A stretch of 64,000 nt of DNA. It comes from Candidatus Phyllobacterium onerii. Lineage in GTDB: Bacteria; Pseudomonadota; Alphaproteobacteria; Rhizobiales; Rhizobiaceae. Of the stretch, positions 30,791 to 42,013 are shown piece by piece (the stretch's first letter is position 1; every line of letters begins with the position of its first letter). The position numbers were made by a program, and so were the translations under genes. The stretch spans positions 248,001-312,000 of the forward strand of contig NZ_JAQMHX010000003.1 in NCBI RefSeq assembly GCF_028331445.1. The letters are read 5' to 3'. The notes under the pieces are model-generated. The model had not been told where the DNA came from and did not search any database. It saw only the letters and a program-made list of their open reading frames with translations.

Positions 30791-31948
30791 TCAGGTGCTA
30801 CCTAACATCGAATGCATTTTCGAATTTGCCAATGTTGCGGAACGCCGTGCCTCGGGGCGGCGGCGTGTCAGCGCAAGCAAAAGCCCTGTCGAAATTGCCA
30901 CCGCGATCAGTGATGAACCCCCGTAGGAGATGAATGGCAGCGTCATGCCCTTCGCGGGCATCAGGTGCAGATTGACCGACATATTGATGATCGACTGGAA
31001 CCCGAACAGGATCACCAGACCCGATACGGCAAGGCGGGTGAAATCATCGCGTTCTTTCAGGGCGATCGACAGACCGCGGATAACGATAAACGCAAAGATC
31101 AGCACGATCAGCAGGCAGAGGGCAATGCCATATTCTTCAGCAGTCACCGAAAATATGAAGTCGGTGTGGCTGTCGGGAATGATACGCTTGATGGTGCCCT
31201 CGCCCGGACCCTGACCGAACCAGCCACCCCGGACAATTGCCTCACGCCCGGCATCGACCTGGAAAGTATCGCCCTCGCCGGTCAGAAACCGGTCGATACG
31301 GCCGGCAACGTGCGGAAAGACCGTGTAGGCACCGAAGAACCCGCCAATTGCCAGGACACCGAGGAGAATAATCCAGAACCATGGAACACCGGCCATGAAG
31401 AACATCGCGCCCCAGGTAACGGCGGTCAGGATGGTTTGGCCAAGATCGGGTTGTGCAACCAGCAATGCTGCAACCACGGCAAACAACACCATAGCGAAGA
31501 AGTTACCGGGAATGTCCTTGCGGCGTTCGTTTTCGGCAAACAGCCACGCACAGATGATGACGAAGGCCGGCTTCATGAATTCGGACGGCTGAATTGATAC
31601 GCCGGCAAGTGAGACCCAACGCCTGGCACCCTTGACCTCAATACCGAAGAACAGGGCGCCGACCATAGCCACGAGGGAAATACCGAGCATGATCATGGCA
31701 AAGCGCCGGATTGTCTTTGGCGCCATGAAGGAGACTGCGAACATCACCATGACCGCCGGCACCATGAACAGCGCCTGCCGCTTGACGAAGTGAAAGCTGT
31801 CGAGGCCGATACGCTCGGCTACCGCGGGGCTCGCGGCGAAGGATAGCAAAATGCCCAGCCCCATCAGAGCCAGACAGGCGGCGAGGAGAAACCGATCGAT
31901 TGTCCACCACCAATCGGCAACGGGACCACGGTCAACACGACTAACCAT
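30791..31948 (-). CDS. ftsW: SEDS peptidoglycan glycosyltransferase FtsW
   Basis: The divisome glycan polymerase, partner of FtsI. The 385 residues contain about ten membrane helices, the signature GARRWVSLAGVSIQPSEFMKP near residue 110, and VNLHLMPAKGMTLPFISYGGSSL near the C-terminus. The ATG shares a base with the murD TAA stop (TAATG, 31946-31950), so translation is coupled. Confidence 0.97.
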   Translation of the reverse strand: MVSRVDRGPVADWWWTIDRFLLAACLALMGLGILLSFAASPAVAERIGLDSFHFVKRQALFMVPAVMVMFAVSFMAPKTIRRFAMIMLGISLVAMVGALFFGIEVKGARRWVSLAGVSIQPSEFMKPAFVIICAWLFAENERRKDIPGNFFAMVLFAVVAALLVAQPDLGQTILTAVTWGAMFFMAGVPWFWIILLGVLAIGGFFGAYTVFPHVAGRIDRFLTGEGDTFQVDAGREAIVRGGWFGQGPGEGTIKRIIPDSHTDFIFSVTAEEYGIALCLLIVLIFAFIVIRGLSIALKERDDFTRLAVSGLVILFGFQSIINMSVNLHLMPAKGMTLPFISYGGSSLIAVAISTGLLLALTRRRPEARRSATLANSKMHSMLGST

Positions 31949-33351
31949 TAGCTTCTAGCTCCCATGATTGGTGCAGCGCCCTCAAGCGCAAGGACGGCGG
32001 AGCGGAATGCGTCGCCGCGCTTTTCAAAGTTCTGAAATTGGTCGAAACTGGCACAGGCCGGCGACAGCAGCACCACGGGTTCACTCGAACCGTCCTTGGC
32101 GGCATCACGCGCGGCATGATCTACGGCTGCGCCGATTGTGCCGGATATCTCGAATGGTGCGGCGTCGCCTAGCGTTGCCGCAAATTGCGGCGCCGCCTCA
32201 CCAATCAGATATGCCTTGGCTATGCGTGGAAAAAAGCCGGACAGCGAAGCGATCCCGCCTTCCTTTGGCAAGCCTCCAGCGATCCAGTAAATCCGCGGAA
32301 ACGATGACAAAGCCGGCGCAGCGGCTTCCGCATTTGTAGCCTTGGAATCGTTGACGAACAAGGTCTTGCCAAGCCGCGCGACCTGCTCCATGCGGTGAGC
32401 GAGACCAGGAAAGGTTTTCAGCCCCGCATTGATTTCTTCTGCCGTGAGACCGACCGCGCGGCAGGCAGCGAAGGCCGCAAGTGCATTTTGTGCGTTGTGT
32501 TCGCCGCGCAGCGACCCGATGCCCGCGAGCGATGCAACAACTGTTTCATCGCCCTTTCTGGCAAAGACCAGTTCGGGGCCGTTGGCAAAATACCCATCGC
32601 GAATGGCTAAGCGTTTTGAAATGCGAATGACGGATTTGCCTGTCCGCTCCAGCCGGTCGGCGATTGCGGCTGAAAAGCTGTCATCCACGCCGACGATTGC
32701 GATTTCACTACCGGCGACCAGACGTTCCTTGATCTCGGCATAGTGCTGCATCGTGCCATGACGGTCGAGGTGGTCCGGCGTCAGATTGAGCAGGATACCT
32801 GCGGTCGGATTGAGCGAAGGCGCGAGATCGATCTGATAGGAAGAGCATTCGACAACATAAACGCGTGCATCTGTCGGCGGCTCCAGGGTCATGACTGCCG
32901 TGCCGATGTTGCCGCCAAGCTGCATGTCACGACCAGAACTCTTGATGATATGAGCGATCAGCGCAGTTGTGGTCGATTTGCCGTTGGTACCGGTAATCGC
33001 AATGAAAGGGCTGTGTTTGTGGGCCAGGTTGCGCTCGCGCACGAAAAGCTCGATATCGCCGATGATCTCGACGTCTGCTGCCCTTGCGAGATCCACCGTC
33101 CAGTGTGGTCGGGGGTGAGTGAGCGGCACGCCGGGCGACAAAACAAATGACGAGAACTGCTTCCAATCGACCTGACGAAGATCGGCTGTATCGATTCCCG
33201 CGCTTTGCGCGCGTGCCACACTCTCCGGATTATCGTCCCAGGCTACAACCTTGGCTCCGCCCGCGATGATCGCCTGCGCCGTCGCAATGCCCGAACCGCC
33301 GAGTCCGAAGAGCGCGACGGTCTTGTCCTTCATGGAGTGGGCAGCGATCAT
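31948..33351 (-). CDS. murD: UDP-N-acetylmuramoylalanine--D-glutamate ligase
   Basis: Adds D-Glu to UDP-MurNAc-L-Ala. The 467 residues have the N-terminal [11 protein letters not shown], the ATP loop [17 protein letters not shown] (near residue 115), [12 protein letters not shown], and the third domain [15 protein letters not shown] with the Lys/Ser/Asn typical of MurD. The ATG at 33351 has GATAGG upstream; a shorter start at 33333 ([10 protein letters not shown]) is possible. It is followed by ftsW with a one-base overlap. Confidence 0.97.
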   Translation of the reverse strand: MIAAHSMKDKTVALFGLGGSGIATAQAIIAGGAKVVAWDDNPESVARAQSAGIDTADLRQVDWKQFSSFVLSPGVPLTHPRPHWTVDLARAADVEIIGDIELFVRERNLAHKHSPFIAITGTNGKSTTTALIAHIIKSSGRDMQLGGNIGTAVMTLEPPTDARVYVVECSSYQIDLAPSLNPTAGILLNLTPDHLDRHGTMQHYAEIKERLVAGSEIAIVGVDDSFSAAIADRLERTGKSVIRISKRLAIRDGYFANGPELVFARKGDETVVASLAGIGSLRGEHNAQNALAAFAACRAVGLTAEEINAGLKTFPGLAHRMEQVARLGKTLFVNDSKATNAEAAAPALSSFPRIYWIAGGLPKEGGIASLSGFFPRIAKAYLIGEAAPQFAATLGDAAPFEISGTIGAAVDHAARDAAKDGSSEPVVLLSPACASFDQFQNFEKRGDAFRSAVLALEGAAPIMGARS

Positions 33352-33359
33352 GCAAGAAC

Positions 33360-34442
33360 CTATCTCAGCTTAAGTGTGGAGAGGCCGATCAGTGCGAGGA
33401 TCACGGCAATGATCCAGAAGCGGATCACGACCTGGCTCTCCGTCCAGCCCTTCTTCTCGAAATGGTGGTGAATAGGCGCCATCAGGAAGACGCGCTTGCC
33501 CGTCATCTTGAACGATGCCACCTGGATGATAACCGACATCGCCTCCATGACGAACACGCCGCCGATAATAGCGAGGACGATCTCATGTTTTGTGGCGACT
33601 GCAACCGCGCCGATGAGACCGCCGAGGGCAAGCGACCCGGTGTCGCCCATGAAAATGGCGGCAGGGGGCGCATTGAACCACAGAAAACCAAGTCCAGCGC
33701 CGATAACCGATCCGAGTACGACGGCCAGCTCACCCGTGCCTGGCGTGAAGTGAATCTGCAGATAATCGGCAAAAATCGCATTACCTGCGAGATAGGCGAT
33801 GACGCCGAACGAAGCGGCCGCGATCATCACCGGAACTGTCGCCAGACCATCCAGACCGTCGGTGAAATTCACCGCGTTGCCGGCGCCGACCATGACGAAC
33901 GCAGCAAAGGGAATGAAGAATATGCCGAGATTAAGGATGAGTTCCTTGGCAAACGGGAACGTCAGCGAGGACGAGAATGGCTCCTGCCCTGCCCGCATGA
34001 TGGCAAGGCCGGCTACGGCAGCGACAAGGAATTCGATGCCGAGACGTGCACGCGCCGAAAAGCCCTTGAACGACTGTTTACTGACCTTGAGATAGTCATC
34101 GTAAAAGCCGATCGCTCCGAAGAACAATGCGACCAACAGAACGATCCAGACATAGACGTTCGACCAATTTGCCCAAAGCAGCGAAGAAAGGACAATGCCG
34201 GTCATAATCATCAGGCCGCCCATTGTCGGCGTTCCGGCTTTTTTGAAATGGGTCTGCGGACCATCGGCGCGGATAGGCTGGCCGCGTCCCTGCCGAATGC
34301 GCAGCGAGTCGATAATGCGCGGGCCAAACAGGAAAACAATCAGCGCAGATGTGATCAGCGCCCCGCCGGTTCTGAACGTGATATAGCGGAACACGTTTAG
34401 AAACTGGATATGTTCCGCCAGACCGGCGAGGTAGTACAACAT
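33360..34442 (-). CDS. mraY: Phospho-N-acetylmuramoyl-pentapeptide transferase
   Basis: An integral membrane enzyme that makes lipid I from UDP-MurNAc-pentapeptide and undecaprenyl phosphate. The 360 residues have about ten helices, with catalytic motifs GFYDDYLK (Asp pair), [13 protein letters not shown], and the cytoplasmic loop [13 protein letters not shown]. The 360-residue length is standard. It is eight bases from murD and 24 bases after murF. Confidence 0.97.
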   Translation of the reverse strand: MLYYLAGLAEHIQFLNVFRYITFRTGGALITSALIVFLFGPRIIDSLRIRQGRGQPIRADGPQTHFKKAGTPTMGGLMIMTGIVLSSLLWANWSNVYVWIVLLVALFFGAIGFYDDYLKVSKQSFKGFSARARLGIEFLVAAVAGLAIMRAGQEPFSSSLTFPFAKELILNLGIFFIPFAAFVMVGAGNAVNFTDGLDGLATVPVMIAAASFGVIAYLAGNAIFADYLQIHFTPGTGELAVVLGSVIGAGLGFLWFNAPPAAIFMGDTGSLALGGLIGAVAVATKHEIVLAIIGGVFVMEAMSVIIQVASFKMTGKRVFLMAPIHHHFEKKGWTESQVVIRFWIIAVILALIGLSTLKLR

Positions 34443-34466
34443 GTGTTAATTCCCCGTACACGCAGG

Positions 34467-35900
34467 CTATTCGGCAGGACCGAGCGGCTCTACGGTGTTG
34501 TATTTGTGCAGGAGCGTTTTCACGATCTGCGCGAAGCCGGTCCCCTTGGATGACTTGACCATGATCACGTCACCGGCTCTGATGGTGTTCAGCAATTGCG
34601 GTTGCAATTCGTCTACGGTCTGCCTGTATTCGGCATGAAATTCAACCGGCATGGCCGATTTCAGCGCTGCCATCTCCGGTCCGCCGAGAAAAACCATGTT
34701 GATTGGATTGGCCAGGATTACCGAAGATAACTCGGCGTGCAGCTTGGGAGCCTGCTTGCCCAATTCCAGCATGTCGCCAAGAACCGCAATGCGCCGTCCC
34801 TTGCCATGAGGCGTTGCGGCCGCCAATAGTTCGATTGCCGCGCGCATCGATGCGGGATTAGCGTTGTAGCTTTCGTCAATCAGTGTGAATGTTCCATTGG
34901 CGATCTCGAGGAGATGACGCGCGCCGCGACCGCTCTCCGGCCGCAAGGACGCGAGCGCCAGCGTTACCTTGGTCATGTCCGCGCCTGTCAGGTGTGCGGC
35001 ACCGAGGACTGCAAGTACGTTCTGAACCATATGCCTGCCTGGAGCACCGATTTTGACGACAGCTTCCTCGCCCGCAAGACGCGCCGTCAAACAGGAACAT
35101 TCGTCGTGAAGTTTAAGCTTCATCAGGCGGTAGTCGGCACGCGCATTCTCGCCAAAACTCTTGATGTGCTCGACGCCCGCATCGTGCGCCAGTTTTTCCA
35201 AAAGTTTGAAGTGCTTGTCATCGCGGTTGAGCAACGCATAGCCGCCCGGTACAAGTCCTTCGAAAATCTCGGCCTTGGCGATGGCGATTTCCTGTAAATT
35301 TTTGAAGTGCCCGAGATGTGCAGCAGCAATCAGCGTAATCAACGCGACGTGCGGGCGAACCATTTTGACGAGCGGGCGTATCTCGTCGGCATGGTTCATG
35401 CCGATTTCAAAGATGCCATAGTCAGTGTCCGCCGGCATGCGCGCGAGCGTTAGCGGTACGCCCCAGTGATTGTTGAAGGATGCTGCAGAAGCATGCACTT
35501 TTCCGGCTTGTGCAAGAACATGCCGCAGTGCCTCTTTGGTGGTTGTCTTGCCAACCGATCCTGTGACGGCCACGATCTGCGCATGCGAGCGTTCCCGCGA
35601 TGCAATGCCCAGCCGGGTCAACGCCGCCAACACATCATCAACGACGATCATCGGCGCTTTCAGTTTTCCGAGCGCCGGCAGTTTTGCTTCGGCGACCACG
35701 AGGAGTGCAGCCCCAGCTGCAACAGCGGCCGTTGCGTAGTCGTGGCCATCGAGCGCATCACCCTTAATGGCAAAGAACACTTCGCCAGATTGCAAGGTGC
35801 GCGTATCGATGGAAATTCCGGTGATCCCTTCGGGCAATTTGCCGACGGGCCTTCCATTCATCGCTTCGACCATCGCATCGGAAGTCCAGAGCAGGCTCAT
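34467..35900 (-). CDS. murF: UDP-MurNAc-tripeptide--D-Ala-D-Ala ligase
   Basis: Adds the D-Ala-D-Ala made by DdlB. The 477 residues include the domain 1 segment [20 protein letters not shown], the ATP loop [18 protein letters not shown] (near residue 113), [11 protein letters not shown], and the third-domain [15 protein letters not shown]. The ATG overlaps the murE stop by four bases (35897-35900). Confidence 0.97.
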   Translation of the reverse strand: MSLLWTSDAMVEAMNGRPVGKLPEGITGISIDTRTLQSGEVFFAIKGDALDGHDYATAAVAAGAALLVVAEAKLPALGKLKAPMIVVDDVLAALTRLGIASRERSHAQIVAVTGSVGKTTTKEALRHVLAQAGKVHASAASFNNHWGVPLTLARMPADTDYGIFEIGMNHADEIRPLVKMVRPHVALITLIAAAHLGHFKNLQEIAIAKAEIFEGLVPGGYALLNRDDKHFKLLEKLAHDAGVEHIKSFGENARADYRLMKLKLHDECSCLTARLAGEEAVVKIGAPGRHMVQNVLAVLGAAHLTGADMTKVTLALASLRPESGRGARHLLEIANGTFTLIDESYNANPASMRAAIELLAAATPHGKGRRIAVLGDMLELGKQAPKLHAELSSVILANPINMVFLGGPEMAALKSAMPVEFHAEYRQTVDELQPQLLNTIRAGDVIMVKSSKGTGFAQIVKTLLHKYNTVEPLGPAE

Positions 35901-37366
35901 GCGTCCTTCTCCCGCGCCAGCCGGTCTTTAAGCGCCTGGGCAACTTCGACGTGGTCAGAAAACGGGAGCACAGTATCGCCGATGGTCTGGCCTTCTTCGT
36001 GTCCCTTGCCCGCAACGATCAGCGTATCGCCGGTCTTCATCATGGCGACGGCTTCCTGAATCGCCTCGCGGCGGTCTGCGATTTCGCGGGCACCGGGAGC
36101 AGCGGCGAGAATTTCGGAACGGATGGTGGCAGGAACTTCGGAACGCGGATTGTCATCGGTGACGATGACCACATCCGCGAGGCGTGTTGCGATTTCGCCC
36201 ATCATCGGGCGCTTGCCCTTGTCACGATCACCGCCGCAGCCGAAAACCACGATAACACGGCCCGTTGTGAACGGCCGAACTGACGTCAGCACATTTTCGA
36301 GCGCGTCGGGCTTATGAGCATAATCGACATAGGCAGGAGCGCCGTCTTCGGTCGCACCAACAAGATCGAGCCGTCCCGGCGCACCCTTCAACCGCTCAAG
36401 CCCGCGCATTGCAGCTGCGGCAGGTACACCCGTGGCAATCGCGAGGCCCGCTGCCACCAGACCATTGGCCACCTGGAAATCACCAGCGAGCGGTAGCGTA
36501 ATCTCAAAGATCTCGCCGGCGATGTGCACTTCAACGTGCTGGCGGAACCGCTCGTGCTCGACCCGCTTCAAGGTGATGAAATCGCCCTTACGGCCAACGG
36601 TCAAAACCGTACAACCAGCCTGCTCTGCCGCGGCGATAGTGGGTTTGGAGAACGGATCGTCTGCAAAGATGATTGCCGGTGCGCCCTTGGGCAGAAGCTC
36701 TGTGAACAGCCGCAGCTTCGCCGCATGATACTCCTCGACGGTCGCATGATAATCCATGTGATCGTGGCCGAGATTGGTGAAGGCTCCGGCCACAAGCCGG
36801 ACGCCGTCGAGCCGGCGCTGGTCGAGACCATGAGAGGAGGCCTCCATCGCCGCGTGGGTTACGCCCTCTTCCACCAATTCGCGCAGCAATTTATGCAGTT
36901 CGACCGGATCTGGTGTCGTCAGCGAACCATAATCATCGCGCTTCGGTGAGACGACGCCAGTGGTTCCGATGCTTGCCGAAGCAAAGCCCGCCTGCGCCCA
37001 TATCTGACGCGTGAATGACGCGACGGAGGTTTTGCCGCTGGTGCCGGTAATGGCAACCATCACATCTGGCTGTAGTTTGTAGAAACTGGCGGCGGCCAGT
37101 GCCAATGTCCTGCGTGGATCATCGACATAAATGATGGGTACGGAGACATTGCCAAGCTTTGCTCCGCGCGACGTCACGATCACGACGGCACCGCGCGCCA
37201 CCGCATCGGCAGCATAGGCGACGCCATCGGCCTTCGAGCCCTTCAATGCAGCAAACAGAAATCCACGCTCAACCTGACGGGAGTCCGACGTCAGGCCACG
37301 GATTGTCTTCTCTCCGAGTTCGGAGATAGCCAAGGCTGGTATGCCGTTCAGATCTTTCAGTTTCAT
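35897..37366 (-). CDS. murE: UDP-MurNAc-L-Ala-D-Glu--meso-diaminopimelate ligase
   Basis: The third Mur ligase. The 489 residues include [20 protein letters not shown], the ATP loop [13 protein letters not shown] (near residue 112), and the DNPR motif in [14 protein letters not shown] (near residue 405), which selects meso-diaminopimelate rather than lysine. So the cell wall is the DAP type. The ATG is at 37366; 68 bases separate it from ftsI. Confidence 0.97.
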   Translation of the reverse strand: MKLKDLNGIPALAISELGEKTIRGLTSDSRQVERGFLFAALKGSKADGVAYAADAVARGAVVIVTSRGAKLGNVSVPIIYVDDPRRTLALAAASFYKLQPDVMVAITGTSGKTSVASFTRQIWAQAGFASASIGTTGVVSPKRDDYGSLTTPDPVELHKLLRELVEEGVTHAAMEASSHGLDQRRLDGVRLVAGAFTNLGHDHMDYHATVEEYHAAKLRLFTELLPKGAPAIIFADDPFSKPTIAAAEQAGCTVLTVGRKGDFITLKRVEHERFRQHVEVHIAGEIFEITLPLAGDFQVANGLVAAGLAIATGVPAAAAMRGLERLKGAPGRLDLVGATEDGAPAYVDYAHKPDALENVLTSVRPFTTGRVIVVFGCGGDRDKGKRPMMGEIATRLADVVIVTDDNPRSEVPATIRSEILAAAPGAREIADRREAIQEAVAMMKTGDTLIVAGKGHEEGQTIGDTVLPFSDHVEVAQALKDRLAREKDA

Positions 37367-37434
37367 GGCCGGACTGGACCCATCTTCACTTTAAAAACCA
37401 TCGAACACGCGACGATATGATTCGCGTTCTACCG

Positions 37435-39174
37435 TTATTGATCAAAATTAACCATCAATGGAGCGGATTCTTGTTCTTCGCGGAAATCTGGCTGAACCCC
37501 GAGAAACGATGCCGATCTGCGAATAATATCTGCAACCATTGGTGCTGCGTTAAAACCTGCCGTAGCGCCGACCTTGCCTATCTCCGCCTTGGGTTCATCG
37601 ATAATTGTCAGAACCACATATTCTGGCTTGTCGATCGGAAAGGCTGCGACAAAGGCGTTGAAGCGTACGTCGCTGGAGTAGCGGCCATTGATCACTTTTT
37701 CCGCAGTACCCGTCTTGCCACCAACTCGATACCCGGGAACCGATGCCCGGTTGCCGGAGCCACCAGAGCCTTTCTCGGCGTTCAGGCGATAAAGATAGCG
37801 CATATCCTCGCTGGTCTTTTCACTCACCACCTGTTTTGCGACCTTGTTTGCCGCTTCGATCGTGCGGGGCAGGAAAGTCGGTTCAATGAGCTTGCCGCCA
37901 TTCATCAAGGCGGCTGCACCAACCGCCGTCTGCAATGGTGTCGTTGCCATGCCGTGACCGAAGGCTATCGTAATGGAGTGTACCTTCTTCCAGACCTTCG
38001 GCTCCATGGGCCGTGCGACTTCGGGCAATTCCGTCTGCATTCGATCAAGCAGGCCCATGCGGTGCAGGAATGCACGGTGTCCTTCGATACCAACAACGTC
38101 CGCTTCCTTGGCCGAGCCGATGTTCGAGGAGTAGATGAAGACTTCCGGCATGGTCAGGATGCGATTTTTCCCGTGGAAATCGCGGATCGTCTGTCGACCG
38201 ATGGTGATCGGGCGTCTCGCATCGAACGTACTCTGCAGATTGACCTTTCCGGAATCGAGCGCCATCGCGGTAGTAAAACTCTTGATGGTGGAACCCATCT
38301 CGTATGTACCGGCGGACATGCGATTGAGATGGTCTTTATCCAGCGCGTTGAACGGATTGTTCGGATCGAAATCCGGCGCCGAAGCCATCGCAAGCACTTC
38401 GCCGGTATGCACATTGATCACCACCGCGCCGGCCGCGATCGCTCGGTATTTTTGCATCGCATTGACGACCACATCGCGCACGACATGTTGGACACGCAGA
38501 TCGATCGACAATTTCACCGGCTCAAGGGAGCGGCTGTCGGCAAGACCCACATCGCGCAGGTCGGACAGACCCTGTTCGTCGATGTATTTCTCCATGCCGG
38601 CAATACCCTGATTGTCGATATTGACGAGACCAAGGATATGTGAAGCGGTGGGACCGCCCGGATAAAAACGTGATTTCTCCGTGCGGAAACCAATGCCTGG
38701 AATGCCCAGCGCCATGATCTGGCTTTTCTGCTGCGGTGTCAGGCCGCGCTTGAGCCAGGCAAAACCCGTCCCGCTCTTGAGGCGGCTATAGGTCTGTTCG
38801 AAGTTGAGATCCGGCAGAACCGTCGAAAGCAATTCGACGGCTTCGTCCGGATCGACGATCTTGCGCGGCTCGGCATAAAGCGAGGCGGTCTTGATATCGG
38901 TGGCCAAGACTTCACCATTGCGGTCGAGAATATCAGGACGTGATGCAAGCACCGCCCCGGTCGGGCCATTATAGCCCGTCGTGTCTTCCTGCATCCCGTA
39001 GTAAACCAGACGTCCGCCGATAATCCCGTATATGCCGACGAAGCAGGCTATCGCCATCACAACACGATTGCGGGCGCGATTGCCCGATTTTTTCTTTTTG
39101 GCGTCCAGCGCGAAAACAGGCGCGATGCCCGTTACCAGTTCAGCTTTCTTCCGTTTGATCCAGATCGCAGCCAT
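37435..39174 (-). CDS. ftsI: Division-specific transpeptidase (penicillin-binding protein 3)
   Basis: Cross-links septal peptidoglycan together with FtsW. The 579 residues comprise a cytoplasmic basic N-terminus, a membrane helix (VVMAIACFVGIYGIIGG, about residues 41-57), the dimerisation domain with RPDILDRNGEVLATD, and the transpeptidase domain with the active-site motif GSTIKSF, the YSSN motif and VGGKTGTAEK. The ATG at 39174 shares its A with the ftsL TGA stop (TGATG); a TTG one codon earlier is less likely. Confidence 0.97.
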   Translation of the reverse strand: MAAIWIKRKKAELVTGIAPVFALDAKKKKSGNRARNRVVMAIACFVGIYGIIGGRLVYYGMQEDTTGYNGPTGAVLASRPDILDRNGEVLATDIKTASLYAEPRKIVDPDEAVELLSTVLPDLNFEQTYSRLKSGTGFAWLKRGLTPQQKSQIMALGIPGIGFRTEKSRFYPGGPTASHILGLVNIDNQGIAGMEKYIDEQGLSDLRDVGLADSRSLEPVKLSIDLRVQHVVRDVVVNAMQKYRAIAAGAVVINVHTGEVLAMASAPDFDPNNPFNALDKDHLNRMSAGTYEMGSTIKSFTTAMALDSGKVNLQSTFDARRPITIGRQTIRDFHGKNRILTMPEVFIYSSNIGSAKEADVVGIEGHRAFLHRMGLLDRMQTELPEVARPMEPKVWKKVHSITIAFGHGMATTPLQTAVGAAALMNGGKLIEPTFLPRTIEAANKVAKQVVSEKTSEDMRYLYRLNAEKGSGGSGNRASVPGYRVGGKTGTAEKVINGRYSSDVRFNAFVAAFPIDKPEYVVLTIIDEPKAEIGKVGATAGFNAAPMVADIIRRSASFLGVQPDFREEQESAPLMVNFDQ

Positions 39175-39632
39175 CAATAGAGCCCCGCTGCCTTTGGCGC
39201 TGCAATCGGAACAAGTCGCTTGGGCGGCTTGGGCGCCGTCTTCGGTTTGTTGATGCTGCCGGTCATGGTTGTGTCTGGTTTGATTTTCTCACCTGCATCT
39301 GCCTCGGTGATAATGTTCGCAACGTCATCCAGATCTTGCGAGACAGGTTTCGGCTGCGGCAATTCATTGATGTTGATGATTTGTTGCGCCTCCACCTGTT
39401 GCAGATCGAGTTGGCCTTGAAACGTCTCAACCAGCTTCTGCAGACGGTTCGGCTGGGTCAGCAGGCTCCAATCAGCCTTGAGCAGATCAATCGTATCCCT
39501 CTCATCCGTTATCATGCGCTGGAGCCGGGTAACTTGCGTCATCTGATTTTCAGCATCGTGCTTGATCTTGTAGGTCACGGCGGCCGCCAGGATCATCAGC
39601 CCGATCAATATGATGTCGAAGGTACGCAGCAC
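39174..39632 (-). CDS. ftsL: Cell division protein FtsL
   Basis: A small bitopic divisome protein of 152 residues: a short N-terminus, a membrane helix (FDIILIGLMILAAAVTYKI), a coiled coil (about residues 25-65, ADWSLLTQPNRLQKLVE) and a Pro/Lys-rich tail. It starts with GTG at 39632, supported by GAGGGG nine bases upstream. It lies three bases after the rsmH stop and overlaps ftsI. Identification rests on position, topology and the ALLxxEWxxLTxPxRL-like segment. Confidence 0.9.
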   Translation of the reverse strand: MLRTFDIILIGLMILAAAVTYKIKHDAENQMTQVTRLQRMITDERDTIDLLKADWSLLTQPNRLQKLVETFQGQLDLQQVEAQQIININELPQPKPVSQDLDDVANIITEADAGEKIKPDTTMTGSINKPKTAPKPPKRLVPIAAPKAAGLY

Positions 39633-39635
39633 GGA

Positions 39636-40643
39636 TCAGCCCCTCGCTGTTTCATGGAACACTGGAAGATTTGGCAGGCCATAGATCGAATGATCTTCGG
39701 CTAGCGGTGGATTGTCTGTGCGGATACCGGCGCGCAATTTCGCCGAGCGGGCTCGCGGATTGCGGAGAGCCTCTGCCTCGCTCGGTGCAACGATGCCCTT
39801 GCCGACCGGAGTGAAGCTTGCCAGGCGCTGTTCGAGTTGCGGCAGATGACGCGAGCCGCCGCCAGTCCCTGAGCGGTCGGAAAAGAAACGTTTGACGATA
39901 CGGTCTTCGAGCGAATGGAACGTGACGACGACGAGCCGCCCGCCAGGTTTCAGGACCCGTTCAGCGGCATGCAACGCGCGTACGAGTTCGCCCAATTCAT
40001 CGTTGACGAAAATGCGCAGGGCTTGGAAAACCCGCGTCGCTGGATGGATCGGCACTTTCGGGTTTCTGCCGACAAGCGCTTCGATGGCATTGGCAAGGTC
40101 GCGCGTGCGGGTGAACGGTTCGGTCACCCGGCGCTTGTCGATCATACGGGCGATGCGCCCGGCATGGCGCTCCTCCCCGAGAAAATTGAAGATACGCGCC
40201 AGATCACCGATTTTCAGACGATTGACGACATCGGCGGCACTCGGACCGGTACTCGACATACGCATGTCGAGCGGGCCATCCTTCTGGAACGAGAAGCCGC
40301 GCTCCGCCTCATCGATCTGCATGGACGAAACACCGATATCGAGAACGACGCCATTCGGTGCACCGAGTATCGCGACCTGATCCAGTGTCGAAAAAGCACC
40401 CTGCACGAGGGTCAATCGTCCGGCATATTCCTTTTCCATGGCACGGCCGGCCTGGATAGCCGACGGGTCACGATCGACAGCCGTTACGGAAGCGCCTGTT
40501 TCCAGAATCCGCTTTGTATAGCCACCTGCGCCAAACGTACCATCGATAATCAGCTGACCTTTTTCCGGCTGGAGCGCGGCAATGACTTCATCGAGCAGGA
40601 CCGGAATATGACGGCCATCGCCCGCATCTGGCGAACCCGCCAT
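39636..40643 (-). CDS. rsmH: 16S rRNA (cytosine-1402-N4)-methyltransferase
   Basis: Also called mraW. The 335 residues include [13 protein letters not shown], the SAM site [14 protein letters not shown] (residues 34-47), [19 protein letters not shown], and [19 protein letters not shown]. The ATG at 40643 shares a base with the mraZ TGA stop (TGATG). The frame stays open far upstream of this start, antisense to nothing known, but those codons overlap mraZ and are not conserved-looking. Confidence 0.96.
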   Translation of the reverse strand: MAGSPDAGDGRHIPVLLDEVIAALQPEKGQLIIDGTFGAGGYTKRILETGASVTAVDRDPSAIQAGRAMEKEYAGRLTLVQGAFSTLDQVAILGAPNGVVLDIGVSSMQIDEAERGFSFQKDGPLDMRMSSTGPSAADVVNRLKIGDLARIFNFLGEERHAGRIARMIDKRRVTEPFTRTRDLANAIEALVGRNPKVPIHPATRVFQALRIFVNDELGELVRALHAAERVLKPGGRLVVVTFHSLEDRIVKRFFSDRSGTGGGSRHLPQLEQRLASFTPVGKGIVAPSEAEALRNPRARSAKLRAGIRTDNPPLAEDHSIYGLPNLPVFHETARG

Positions 40644-41101
40644 CAGCTTTTCCCCGCGGTCAGATTTTCCTGACGGCGCTTTTCCGCCAGTCGCTGCCGG
40701 ACCTTTGCCCGATGCGCCTCGAACCGCTCCGGGTGCCACATCTGAAAATGCGTGTTGGCGCCCGCAAAGGTCACATCCGATGAAATGCCCGTATGCTCGC
40801 GCATGAAATCCGTAACCGTTATCCGCCCATCCCCGTCCAGCTTCAGGAAACCGCCATCCGCGTGAAGATAAAACGACATGTCGTCCGCCGTCTCCGCGAA
40901 AGGATCCTCGCTGTCCAGATGGTTGTCGAAGCGCGTCAAGAGTTCCGGGCCGCCCGCATCGAGCGCAGGCAAATGCAGAGAACGCAGGGCGTAGAGTTCC
41001 GTGTGGCCGGCCGCCTGGATGATCGAACGAAAATGCGCCGGAACGGACACCCGCCCCTTCGCATCGATCCTGTTCGTCACATGTCCGAGGAACCGGTTCA
41101 A
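40643..41101 (-). CDS. mraZ: Transcriptional regulator MraZ
   Basis: The first gene of the dcw operon. The 152 residues have two SpoVT/AbrB-like repeats, [16 protein letters not shown] (residues 10-25) and [16 protein letters not shown] (about residues 93-108). MraZ represses its own operon in other bacteria. The start is TTG at 41101 (product MNRFLG), with GGCGGAG eight bases upstream; no ATG gives the full first repeat. Typical direct-repeat MraZ boxes were not seen in the upstream region. Confidence 0.94.
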   Translation of the reverse strand: MNRFLGHVTNRIDAKGRVSVPAHFRSIIQAAGHTELYALRSLHLPALDAGGPELLTRFDNHLDSEDPFAETADDMSFYLHADGGFLKLDGDGRITVTDFMREHTGISSDVTFAGANTHFQMWHPERFEAHRAKVRQRLAEKRRQENLTAGKS

Positions 41102-41491
41102 AACGCAACTCCGCCGTTTCCGCCCCCAGGGCTTCGATCATCTCTACCTCTGCCTCACCCTTCGATCGCTTCGAAGCGCGAGCCCCACCAATAGAAGTCC
41201 AAGCACCGGCAAACTGAGCCGAACGCCAGCCTTGGCATGCCAAATCGTATTTCGGGAAACACCGTGTCGACTGAACGCTACTGATGAAATCAATCGATAT
41301 CATGGGGCACTATGGGCGTCAATGGGATTACAAGACACAGAGTGGGAATGAGCCGTTATTCCGGCACACTTCCGGCGATTCTGAATTTATCGCTCATTAA
41401 GCTTAATGAAGGGTTAGGACTCTTCGAGAAGTTGTAATTGACAAAGCACGGCCGGACCGCTCGAAAGCAGCGAAATCAACGAATTGAAAAT
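41102..41491. other. dcw promoter region between mraZ and rnpB
   Basis: This 390-base stretch has no convincing gene. It must hold the main dcw promoter(s) and the downstream flank of rnpB. The notable content is a 16-bp perfect palindrome (41394-41409) flanked by two GANTC sites, at 41377-41381 and 41418-41422. Confidence 0.5.
41394..41409. promoter_or_regulatory. 16-bp perfect palindrome in the dcw upstream region
   Basis: TCATTAAGCTTAATGA is fully self-complementary and contains two TTAA half-elements. It lies 292 bases before mraZ and 83 bases from the rnpB 3' end. GANTC sites flank it. It could be a binding site for a dimeric regulator; CtrA-type sites (TTAA-N7-TTAA) have a different spacing. 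Confidence 0.4.
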
Positions 41492-41923
41492 GCCAGCTGG
41501 CCTGTAAGCCGGGTTCTGTATGGCTGGATTTTCATCCAACGCGGCAGCCATTCATCTTGGACGGATGTTGCCATCCGCCTCCTGCAACCCACCCGGACGA
41601 CTGACCCGGAAACTGATCGCCGGACTTTCGCCCGGCACGCCGTCCCTATTCGGTTTTGCTCCCGGTGGGGTTTGCCATGCCGCCCCTGTTACCAGTTGCG
41701 CGGTGGGCTCTTACCCCACCCTTTCACCCTTACCCCGTCATTCCTTGCGTCCGATACGAGCCGTATCCGGCGCAACGAAAGACGGGGCGGTTTCCTTTCT
41801 GTGGCACTTTCCCTGGGGTCACCCCCGCCGGACGTTATCCGGCACCGTGTTTCCATGGAGCCCGGACTTTCCTCACATGCCGCCTTTCGGCGTATGACAT
41901 GCGCGGCTGCCCGACCAGCTGGC
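41492..41923 (-). ncRNA. rnpB: RNase P RNA, class A
   Basis: The catalytic RNA of RNase P, which matures tRNA 5' ends. On the minus strand the conserved P4 strand GAGGAAAGTCCGGGCTCC reads from 41872 down, and the 3' signature ACAGAACCCGGCTTACAGGC lies near 41520-41500. The ends pair as P1 (CCAGCTGG-type sequences at 41492-41500 and 41915-41923). The length of about 430 bases is normal for alphaproteobacteria. Ends are set by P1 pairing and may be off by a few bases. Frames across it are not genes. Confidence 0.95.
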
Positions 41924-41961
41924 GATGCGTATAAATGCGTTTCGGAGGAAAAACGCAAATG

Positions 41962-41988
41962 AAAAAGGCCGGATACAATCCGGCCTTT
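41962..41988 (-). terminator. Intrinsic terminator after the lytic transglycosylase gene
   Basis: A 10-bp perfect stem (AAAGGCCGGA and TCCGGCCTTT, 5-base loop) is followed in the minus-strand direction by a run of T. It lies 26 bases beyond the stop of the gene at 42014 and shields rnpB from read-through. Confidence 0.85.
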
Positions 41989-42013
41989 GAATTCAGCAGA
42001 GGATTGACCAACC

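Noticed and set aside
41102-41240. MraZ-box direct repeats upstream of mraZ
   Set aside because: GGG-containing words occur but without the regular spacing of known MraZ boxes.
39636-41303. A 555-codon open frame extending rsmH far upstream
   Set aside because: RsmH proteins are about 335-345 residues, the upstream part overlaps mraZ in another frame, and the TGATG overlap at 40643 marks the real start.
41520-41962. Frames of 90-170 codons across 41.5-41.96 kb
   Set aside because: The sequence is RNase P RNA with the conserved P4 and 3' signatures.
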